Source: an uncultured Gemmatimonadota bacterium
GTDB taxonomy: Bacteria > Gemmatimonadota > Gemmatimonadetes > Gemmatimonadales > Gemmatimonadaceae
Assembly (NCBI GenBank): GCA_946479895.1
Contig: CAMLHT010000161.1
Location: forward strand, 1-8,872
DNA: 8,872 nucleotides
Direction of reading: 5' to 3'
Part shown: piece by piece, positions 1 through 6,206 of the stretch
Numbering within the stretch: the first letter of the stretch is position 1
Layout: each line of letters begins with the position of its first letter
Notes under the pieces: generated by a model
Database searches by the model: none
What the model was told of the DNA's origin: nothing
The model's input: only the letters and a program-made list of their open reading frames with translations
Position numbers and translations under genes: made by a program

Positions 1-1120
1 TCACTGGGATTCCGCCCGGGGTGAGGAAGCCGGGCGAGTTGTCGGCTGGACGGAGGGTCTCGATGCCGACCGATTGCGGCTCGAATGGAGCCGGGCGGGG
101 CCAGGACATTATGCCGATGGGTGCTGCGGCGTCCATGGTGCCGAGGGCGCGGCGCACCGCCGTCTCGACGACGCGCTCGACCGACCAGCGGTCGCGGAAG
201 CGGACCTCAGCCTTGGCGGGATGGACGTTGACGTCCACGTCGCCGCCCGACAGGACGATCTCGAGAAAGAGCGTCGGACGGACGCCCGATGGAATCGTGC
301 TGCGATAGGCTGCCTCGGCAGCGCGGACGATGCCGTTGTCGCGGATGGCGCGCCCGTTGATCGTCAGGTGGACCCGCCGCGCGACGGTCCCGACGTCGCC
401 GGGGCGCTCCACGAGACCGCTGACGTGCATCGTTCCCGCGACGTCCTCGACCTCGAGGAGCGAGGCGGCGATGCCGCCGCCGAAGACCGCCGCGATGCGA
501 TCGCGGAGGGTGCGCGCCGGCGGCAGCACCATCGCGTTCTTTCCATCGTTGCTGAGCGAGAATCGCACGTCGCGCCGGGTCAGCGCGAGCGTCGTCAGCA
601 TCTCGCTCACGCTGCGCCACTCCGATCTCGTGCCCTTCAGGAACTTCCGCCGGGCCGGCGCATTGTGGAACAGCCGCGTCACGCGGATCGTGGTGCCGCG
701 GCGACGCGCGACGCGGTCGACCCGGAGAACGGACCCGGCGCTCGCCTCGATCCGCGTCCCTTCCCCGTCGGCGGGCGCCGTCTCGATCTCGAGGTGCGAC
801 ACCGAGCAGATCGCCGGGAGCGCCTCGCCGCGGAATCCGAAGCTACCGACGCCCACCAGGTCCTCCGCCCGCCGGATCTTCGAGGTCGCGTGGCGCTCGA
901 GGGCGAGGACGGCGTCGTCGCGCTCCATGCCGATGCCGTCGTCGCTGACGCGGATGCCCTCGCGTCCACCGTCCTGCACCTCGATCTCGACCGTCGTCGC
1001 GCCGGCATCGAGCGCGTTCTCGACGAGCTCCTTGACCACCGAAGCCGGCCGCTCGACGACTTCGCCGGCGGCGATCTGGTCGGCGACGGCCGGGGGAAGG
1101 ACCTGGATCCGATTAGTCAC
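1..1120 (-). CDS. mutL: DNA mismatch repair protein MutL, N-terminal part (3' end outside window)
   Basis: MutL is the GHKL-family ATPase that links MutS mismatch recognition to downstream nicking and excision in the cytoplasm. The visible 373 codons cover the N-terminal ATPase and transducer domains. Signature residues are present: KELVENALDAG with Glu31 and Asn35 (equivalent to E. coli E29/N33), DDGIG with Asp60, HATSKI, GFRGEAL around residues 95-101, LFHNAPARRKF around 150, and NVHPAKAEVRF with Lys303. The last ~30 residues look like the start of the variable linker. The dimerisation/endonuclease domain lies beyond the window, so whether it carries the nuclease motif cannot be judged. The start is GTG at 1120: an in-frame TAA lies 9 nt upstream, and residues from there align with the conserved MutL N-terminus (IQVLPP, QIAAGEVVERPASVVKEL). 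No Shine-Dalgarno sequence is visible. It begins 21 nt after the batD-E stop, so co-transcription is likely. Confidence 0.96.
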   Translation of the reverse strand, partial: MTNRIQVLPPAVADQIAAGEVVERPASVVKELVENALDAGATTVEIEVQDGGREGIRVSDDGIGMERDDAVLALERHATSKIRRAEDLVGVGSFGFRGEALPAICSVSHLEIETAPADGEGTRIEASAGSVLRVDRVARRRGTTIRVTRLFHNAPARRKFLKGTRSEWRSVSEMLTTLALTRRDVRFSLSNDGKNAMVLPPARTLRDRIAAVFGGGIAASLLEVEDVAGTMHVSGLVERPGDVGTVARRVHLTINGRAIRDNGIVRAAEAAYRSTIPSGVRPTLFLEIVLSGGDVDVNVHPAKAEVRFRDRWSVERVVETAVRRALGTMDAAAPIGIMSWPRPAPFEPQSVGIETLRPADNSPGFLTPGGIPV

Positions 1121-1141
1121 CCGGGAAAGTTAAGGGCCCGG

Positions 1142-3535
1142 CTACTCGACCACCGAACCTCTCGGGTCCACGGGGATCAGCGCGCTGGAATCCATCCATC
1201 CGTCGCGTCCGTCGTCCAGCACGACCATCGACCACGCCCCGCGCACGGCCTTCACGCGAATCACCTCGCCGAGCAGCGCGTTGGCGCCGCGCTCGCTGCC
1301 GAGCATCGGCTCGGCGTACAGCTGCGCGGCCTCGCGCACGACGGCGATGTGCTTCCCCGTCAGCTGCTCCTCGAGTCCGAAGGTCCCGAGCAGCGCGACG
1401 CCGCCGGCGATGATGCAGGCGGTGATCGCCGGCAGGCTGCGGCGCCCACGATGCATGCGGAAGGCGGCGATGCCCCATCCGCTCACCCAGAGCAGCAGCC
1501 CGAACACCCCGATGACCGACAGCGGCACCGGCGGGACGTAGCCGGCGCTGGTGACCGGAAGGCCGTGGGCCAGCTCGACCCGGTCGCGCACATCCGTCGC
1601 GAGCGGCTCGAGGCGGAGCGCCCGCTGCCATCCGACGACGGCGCGCGCCGTGTCACCGAAGGCCCACGACGCGGTGCCATAGTTCGCCCACGCATCGGCG
1701 GCGCGTGGCTCCTGCCGGGCGACCTCGCGAAACGCGTCCTGGGCCAGCCGGTAATCCTGCCGCGCATAGGCAGCCACGCCCTGGTCGAACACCTCGATCG
1801 TCGTCGGCGCGGCGACGGCGGCGCCGATGCCGAGCGCCGCGAAGAGCACGAGCCCGAGCGCCGAGAGCGGGAGGCGGATCTCCTGCCGCGGCAGTGCCTC
1901 CTCGTCGGCGCGGGCAAAGAGCTGCGCCGCTCGCGCCGCGGCGTCGGCGGCAAGCGTGCGATCGCGGGAGTACGCGGCGCCGTCGAGCTCCCGCATGAGG
2001 CGCTCGCACGCATCCGCGACCTCGCGCGAGACACCGGAGCGACGCAGCGCGCGCGCGAGGGCGCCGGGGCGCGTGAACACGGTGGGCGGCAGACCGAGGC
2101 GCTCGCCCAGCGCCTCACCAAAGGCGCGACGGACGAGCGGCGGGGTCCGTGGCTCGGCCCCGCCGCCGGACGCCCCGATCCGCGCGAGCCGGGCCGAGGC
2201 CGACTCCGTGCGGATGACACGCCGCCGGCGCTCGCGCGTGCCCAGCCCGATCAGCGGAAGCGGCGACGCGGCGACGAGCAGCCAGAACGCGAAGTGCTGG
2301 TGCATCGGCACGCTCGCGGGCCCGCGGTACCGCGGACGAATGGACAGCTGCTCCTCGGTATGGACGGTGTCCGACGCGGCGAGGGTGCCCTGGGCGACAC
2401 GCACTTTGACCGGCGGCGACTCGGCCGTCATGTACCGGCGCTGATCCGGATTGAAGTACGAGTACTGGATCGGCGGCACGTCGAGCTCACCCGGCACCCT
2501 GGGCGTCAGGACCCAGTCGAACTCCTTGTATCCCCGGATGCGCGACGAGAGGGAGTCCACGCGGACGCGCTCGTCGCCGCGGACGATGGATGCCCAGGGG
2601 ATCGCCACGTCGGGGCGCGGGAAGAGCTTCACGTTGCCCGCCCCCGTGACCTGCACGGTGAGGAGCAGCGGATCGCCGACGCGGCCCGCGGTGGTATCGA
2701 GCCGGGCGCGCACGCGGAGATCGCCCACGGCGCCGGTCCAGCTCGCGGGGCGCGACGCCACCGGCGGATCCACCGCGATGACCTGCGCGCGGTCGGTCTG
2801 GACGTCGTGCGTCTCCTCGCGACTGAAGAACCCCGCCGAGGTCGAGAGGGCGTACACGAGCTGCGACGGGGGAATGACGAACTTGCCGGCGATGAGGGGG
2901 AACAGCGCCCGCTGGTAGACCAGCGCGTCGAAGCACCGTGACCCGACGCGCCGGCGGGGCGGCGTCTTCAGCGACGGCAGGTCGTACGCGAGCATCGAGC
3001 GGATGTCCGGCGGATAGAAGTTCGGATTCCGGCGCAGGCGGTCGCTGACCGTCTCGTTCAGGAACACCGCCACCTCGTAGTTCACCTGCTGGCCGACGTA
3101 GACGGTGTCGGGTGACGCGATCGCCCGGAAGTTGACGTCGAGCCCCGTGTCCACGCGCGCGCGGGTGACGATGCTCGGGACGTTGTCGGCCCGCGGCCCG
3201 GTGACCGTGATGCGCAGGGGGCGGGATCGGGCGACGCCCTGGGCGAGTCGCGCCTCGAACGGCGGGATCGTGAAGGTCCCCGTCCGGTCGGTGGTGAGCT
3301 TGTACCGGAACTCGGCCAGCACGCTGCCCTGGGCACCGGCCTCGATGGTGACCTGCGGGCTGGGCGACGACGAGAGGATGTCGAACGGGGCGAGGATCGG
3401 CGCCGTGATCTGCGGGACGACCAGGCCCGGCGCGCGCACGGCGACGGTCAGCTCGAACGGCTGACAGGCGTTCGTGGTCTCCGGCCCGTGGGCGACGATC
3501 GCCAGCTGCGCGACGACGCCGATCAGCGCGATCAC
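1142..3535 (-). CDS. batD: BatD-BatE fusion: membrane protein with BatD, TPR and SH3-like regions
   Basis: This 797-residue protein joins two normally separate Bat proteins. Residues 1 to ~16 form a short signal-like segment. Residues ~20-410 are beta-rich BatD (DUF7-type oxygen-tolerance) repeats, including SPDTVYVGQQVNYEV near 141-155 and a GYKEFDWVLTPRVPGELDVPP stretch near 335-355, typical of the family. A membrane segment (~415-432) is followed by a basic stretch (RERRRR), then a helical cytoplasmic region (~465-550). A second hydrophobic segment (~555-577) leads into BatE-like sequence: TPR-like helices (~580-655), two membrane segments (~669-692 and ~701-720) and a C-terminal SH3-like domain (~728-790, ending in DGRDGWMDSSAL). 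The start is GTG, overlapping the preceding stop as GTGA; a weak GGAAAGGA lies just upstream (3539-3546). By charge, the BatD repeats, TPR and SH3 regions would be periplasmic. Known Bat loci carry BatD and BatE as separate genes in this order. The molecular role of the family is not settled. Confidence 0.9.
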   Translation of the reverse strand: MIALIGVVAQLAIVAHGPETTNACQPFELTVAVRAPGLVVPQITAPILAPFDILSSSPSPQVTIEAGAQGSVLAEFRYKLTTDRTGTFTIPPFEARLAQGVARSRPLRITVTGPRADNVPSIVTRARVDTGLDVNFRAIASPDTVYVGQQVNYEVAVFLNETVSDRLRRNPNFYPPDIRSMLAYDLPSLKTPPRRRVGSRCFDALVYQRALFPLIAGKFVIPPSQLVYALSTSAGFFSREETHDVQTDRAQVIAVDPPVASRPASWTGAVGDLRVRARLDTTAGRVGDPLLLTVQVTGAGNVKLFPRPDVAIPWASIVRGDERVRVDSLSSRIRGYKEFDWVLTPRVPGELDVPPIQYSYFNPDQRRYMTAESPPVKVRVAQGTLAASDTVHTEEQLSIRPRYRGPASVPMHQHFAFWLLVAASPLPLIGLGTRERRRRVIRTESASARLARIGASGGGAEPRTPPLVRRAFGEALGERLGLPPTVFTRPGALARALRRSGVSREVADACERLMRELDGAAYSRDRTLAADAAARAAQLFARADEEALPRQEIRLPLSALGLVLFAALGIGAAVAAPTTIEVFDQGVAAYARQDYRLAQDAFREVARQEPRAADAWANYGTASWAFGDTARAVVGWQRALRLEPLATDVRDRVELAHGLPVTSAGYVPPVPLSVIGVFGLLLWVSGWGIAAFRMHRGRRSLPAITACIIAGGVALLGTFGLEEQLTGKHIAVVREAAQLYAEPMLGSERGANALLGEVIRVKAVRGAWSMVVLDDGRDGWMDSSALIPVDPRGSVVE
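1805..1873 (-). other. Signal-peptide-like segment at the BatD/BatE fusion point
   Basis: Codons 555-577 of the fusion gene encode a hydrophobic run (LPLSALGLVLFAALGIGAAV then AAP) preceded by arginines and ending in an Ala-x-Ala-like site. Directly after it comes the TPR region starting TTIEVFDQGVAAYARQDY. Stand-alone BatE proteins begin with a signal peptide followed by TPRs, so I read this as the former BatE signal peptide, now an internal membrane segment. Whether it is still cleaved cannot be seen from sequence. Confidence 0.6.
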
Positions 3536-5217
3536 CAGTCCTTTCCGCCCGGAGGTGGTTCGACCCGATTCTGCTTCTGCTTCTTCGCCTGCACGTCTCG
3601 CTCCTCGCGCGCCGCGCTGCCTAGCAGCTGCTCCGCCTGCCGCTGGCCCATGCCGCCCTGCGGCTGAGGATTCTGGTCCTGGCCCGAGGGCGCGTTGGCC
3701 GCGTTCTGCGACTGACCGCCGCCGCCCCCGCCGCCCCCGCCCTTCTTCTCATGCAGGGCGAGCTCGTAGTTCCACTTGGCGTCCACGTCGTCGGGGCGCA
3801 TCAGGATGACCTTCTTGTAGGTCGCGAGCGCCGCATCGAGCTTCTCGCCGCGCGCGTCGCCCTGCGCGGCAAGGCCCTGCTCGAGGTGGGCGAGCCCGAG
3901 ATTGAACAGCGCCCGGTATCGCAGCTCCTCTTCACGGGTGTCGGCCAGTCGCGCCAGCACCTCGGCCGCCTGCGTGAGGGAATCCGCGTTCAGGAGCGAG
4001 GTTCCGTAGTTGTAGAGCGTGTGCCCGGTCGTGTCGCCCTTCTCCATCGCCGCCTTGAACCGCGTCGCCGCGCCCATGTAGTCGCGGGCGCGGAAGGCGT
4101 TGACGCCTTCGGCGTTGCGGTTGATCCGGACGCATCCGCCAAGCATCGCGAAGGCCGCGACGGCGGCGGCAGTCTTCGCGGCGGCGGGCTGCCATCGCGC
4201 CTTGCCGCGGCGCTCGGACAGCATCGTGTCGAGCAGGAGCAGCAGCAGGCCCGGAAGCAGGAACCACTGATAGCGAAGGACGCGGTCCTCACCACCGAGC
4301 GAGGTGCGCGCCTGCGTGCGCAGCGTGGAGAGCGCGCTCTTGATCAGCCCGGCCTTGTCGGTCGCGCCGGCCTCGATGAAAGTGCCGCCGGCGGCATCGG
4401 CCGCCGCCTTCAGGAACTCGGGCGAATACCGGGTGATCACGGTCTGGCCGTTCTCGTCCTTCTTGAACGTGTCGGTGTCGTTCTCCTTCACGGGGATCGT
4501 CGAGCCCTGGGTGGTCCCGAAGCCGACGGTGACGACGCTGATTCCCTGCTCCTTCGCCCGCTTGGCTTCGGCAACGACCTCCTCGACGGCCTCGAATGCC
4601 TCGCCGTCACTCATGACGATGATCGCGCGGTCGGCGCCGCTCTTCGAGAGGTTGAGCAGGTCGACGCCCTGGCGGATGGTGCGGGCCAGCGAGCTGCCGG
4701 CCTGCCCGACGACCGAGGGATTCAGGTTGTCGAGGAAGAGGTCGAGCGCGCCGGCGTCGATGGTGAGCGGCGACAGCACGTAACTCCGGCCGGCGAAGGC
4801 GAGGAGCGCGACGCGGTCGCCGGGCGACATCGCTCGCAGCCGGCGGACCTCCTGCTTCATCCGCTCGAGGCGGTTCGGCCGCTCGTCCGGCGCGAGCATG
4901 GACAGCGAGGCATCGAGCGACAGCACCATGTCGATGCCGCGCGTGCGAATCGTCGTGCGCTCGGTGCCCCAGCGCGGCCCGGCCGCGGCGACGCCGATGA
5001 GCAGGCCGGCCGACGCGAGGCGGACGATGCGCCAGGTCGGCGCGCGCAGGACGGACGCCGGCACGAGCCGGTTCACCACCGCCGCGTTGCCCAGCCGCTC
5101 GAGACGCTCGCGGCGCAGGCGATACGACCGCCGGAGCAGCACGATGGCGCCGAGCGGAAGGAGAATCGCCAGCGGCAGGAGCCACAGGTTGTCGAAGGAG
5201 ACGGCAAGCCCGTTCAT
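3532..5217 (-). CDS. batB: BatB-BatC fusion: membrane VWA protein with C-terminal TPR region
   Basis: This 561-residue protein has a BatB half and a BatC half. Residues ~10-28 and ~64-80 are membrane segments separated by a basic loop (RRSYRLRRERLERL), then a VWA domain (~92-290). The metal-site motif is DASLS (Asp102, Ser104, Ser106), with Asp204 in MSDGE; the usual Thr is replaced by Ser (175/176, GSSLA). A third membrane segment (~316-329) follows. A basic segment and a lipoprotein-like signal end at Cys362, after which come TPR-like helices (~366-490) ending in DVDAKWNYELALHEKK, nine glycines, a Gln/Asn-rich stretch and a charged tail ending GGKDW. The DAKWNYELAL segment and the charged DW-ending tail resemble BatC-type proteins. 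The positive-inside rule puts both VWA and TPR in the periplasm. The ATG overlaps the batA stop (ATGA), and GGAGGGG lies 9 nt upstream. VWA domains usually bind protein partners through Mg2+; the partner here is unknown. Confidence 0.92.
   Translation of the reverse strand: MNGLAVSFDNLWLLPLAILLPLGAIVLLRRSYRLRRERLERLGNAAVVNRLVPASVLRAPTWRIVRLASAGLLIGVAAAGPRWGTERTTIRTRGIDMVLSLDASLSMLAPDERPNRLERMKQEVRRLRAMSPGDRVALLAFAGRSYVLSPLTIDAGALDLFLDNLNPSVVGQAGSSLARTIRQGVDLLNLSKSGADRAIIVMSDGEAFEAVEEVVAEAKRAKEQGISVVTVGFGTTQGSTIPVKENDTDTFKKDENGQTVITRYSPEFLKAAADAAGGTFIEAGATDKAGLIKSALSTLRTQARTSLGGEDRVLRYQWFLLPGLLLLLLDTMLSERRGKARWQPAAAKTAAAVAAFAMLGGCVRINRNAEGVNAFRARDYMGAATRFKAAMEKGDTTGHTLYNYGTSLLNADSLTQAAEVLARLADTREEELRYRALFNLGLAHLEQGLAAQGDARGEKLDAALATYKKVILMRPDDVDAKWNYELALHEKKGGGGGGGGGQSQNAANAPSGQDQNPQPQGGMGQRQAEQLLGSAAREERDVQAKKQKQNRVEPPPGGKDW
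3715..3741 (-). repeat. Nine-glycine codon run in the BatC tail
   Basis: Nine consecutive GGN codons encode Gly493-Gly501 between the last TPR-like helix (ELALHEKK) and the Gln/Asn/Pro-rich tail. The coding strand is G-rich (mostly GGC and GGG) and could be prone to length changes. Functionally it is probably a flexible linker between the TPR region and the charged C-terminal tail. Low-complexity linkers at this point are common in BatC-like proteins, although Gln-rich ones are more usual. Confidence 0.85.
4132..4224 (-). other. Internal lipoprotein-signal-like segment with lipobox Cys362
   Basis: From Met332 the fusion protein reads as a complete lipoprotein signal: a basic n-region (SERRGKARWQ), an alanine-rich hydrophobic core (AAAVAAFAM) and a lipobox LGGC with Cys362, encoded at 4132-4134. 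It sits directly after the third BatB membrane helix and directly before the BatC TPR region. The simplest reading is that a separate lipoprotein gene fused in frame with batB and its signal remained as a fourth membrane segment. Internal initiation at Met332 (4222-4224) is possible, but I see no strong ribosome binding site for it. Confidence 0.65.
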
Positions 5218-6206
5218 GGCAGCGGTCCCCTCCAGGCCGTGAGCAGCAGCTCAGCGGCGAGCGCGAGGATCGCCAGCGTCAGCGGCCAGCGGAAAAGCTC
5301 GGTGTAGCGCACGTACGAGCGGGTCTGGACCGGCTCGCGCTCCAGGGTGTTGATCTGCTGGAGGATGCGCTCGAGCGCCTGGCCGTCACGCGCGCGGAAA
5401 TAGCGGCCACCGGTGGTCGTCGCGACTTCCGTCATCAGCGGCTCGTCGATCTTCACCGGGCGATTCTCGAAGCGCAGCCCGAAGACGCCCATGCCGACCG
5501 GCACCGGCGCCATGCCCACGGTGCCGACGCCGATCGTGTAGATGCGGATGTTGAACGCGGCCGCGGCCTTGGCCGCCGTGCGCGGATCGACCGCGCCGCG
5601 GTTGTTCTCGCCGTCGGTGAGCAGGACCATGATGCGCGAGCGACCGGGCGCGTCGCGCAGCCGGTTCGCCGCGGTCACGATGGCGGTGCCGATGGCGGTG
5701 CCGTCCTCGAGCTGGCCGGCGGCGAGGTTGTCGACGGCCGCGAGCACGACCGGATAATCCGTGGTGAGCGGCACCTGGGTGAGCGCCTCGGCCGCGAAGG
5801 CAACGATGCCGATGCGGTCCGCCTTCCGCTGGAGGATGAAGCGCTTCACCATCTCCTTGGAGACCTCCATCCGGTTCTGCGGCTGGAAATCCTGCGCGAG
5901 CATGGAGCTCGAGAGGTCGATGGTGATGACGATGTTGATGCCTTCGCTCGTCACGTTCTCGGCCCGCGCGCCGCTCCGGGGGCGCGCGAGGGCGACGACG
6001 CCCGCCACGAGCAGCAGGTTGCGGAGCAGGAAGAGCATGAACGCGAGCCCGCGTCCTGCCTTCGGCCCCTTCGCGAGTGCCGGCGTGCGCGAGAAGACGA
6101 TGGCCGGCCGGTGCCGGCGCTGGCGCCAGATCCACCAGACGGGCAGCGCGAGAAGGAGGAGCAGCGCCCACCCCGAGACGAACTGGATCGGGCCGAGATC
6201 GATCAT
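5214..6206 (-). CDS. batA: BatA-type membrane-anchored VWA protein
   Basis: This 330-residue protein has the BatA architecture. It has two N-terminal membrane segments (~11-27 and ~55-74) separated by a basic loop (RQRRHR, AKGPKAGR), a VWA domain (~88-280), and a C-terminal membrane segment (~308-325). The metal-ion-dependent adhesion site is complete: DLSSS (Asp97, Ser99, Ser101), Thr170 in DGTAIG, and Asp198 in LLTDGENN. The GVFGLRFENRPVKIDEPLM stretch near 243-261 followed by TTGGRYFRA matches the usual BatA C-terminal half. The charge pattern predicts a periplasmic VWA domain. The start is the ATG of an ATGA overlap with the gene before it; only a weak AGGGA precedes it. Its length and gene order (after DUF58 and the small BatD-like gene, before batB) fit BatA. 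In Bacteroides, deletion of this operon lowers aerotolerance, while work in Leptospira found no oxidative-stress role, so function in this organism is uncertain. Confidence 0.95.
   Translation of the reverse strand: MIDLGPIQFVSGWALLLLLALPVWWIWRQRRHRPAIVFSRTPALAKGPKAGRGLAFMLFLLRNLLLVAGVVALARPRSGARAENVTSEGINIVITIDLSSSMLAQDFQPQNRMEVSKEMVKRFILQRKADRIGIVAFAAEALTQVPLTTDYPVVLAAVDNLAAGQLEDGTAIGTAIVTAANRLRDAPGRSRIMVLLTDGENNRGAVDPRTAAKAAAAFNIRIYTIGVGTVGMAPVPVGMGVFGLRFENRPVKIDEPLMTEVATTTGGRYFRARDGQALERILQQINTLEREPVQTRSYVRYTELFRWPLTLAILALAAELLLTAWRGPLP
5227..5233 (-). promoter_or_regulatory. Shine-Dalgarno sequence for batB-C
   Basis: The transcript carries GGAGGGG nine nucleotides before the batB-C ATG at 5217, inside the last codons of batA. 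It is the clearest ribosome binding site in the window and supports the chosen start. The batB-C product may thus be translated independently as well as by coupling through the ATGA overlap. Confidence 0.7.

Noticed and set aside
1121..1141. Promoter or terminator between batD-E and mutL
   Set aside because: Only 21 nt, with no stable hairpin, T tract or recognisable -10/-35 pair.
74..2941. 955-codon open frame on the plus strand opposite mutL and batD-E
   Set aside because: It spans two genes supported by clear family motifs on the other strand and the gap between them. Its product is a low-complexity Arg/Asp/Ala/Gly-rich sequence with no recognisable domain. Long stop-free antisense frames are expected at this GC content.
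3751..5307. 518-codon plus-strand open frame opposite batB-C
   Set aside because: Arg/Gly/Ala-rich translation without motifs, in the antisense frame of a well-supported gene; crosses the batA/batB-C junction.
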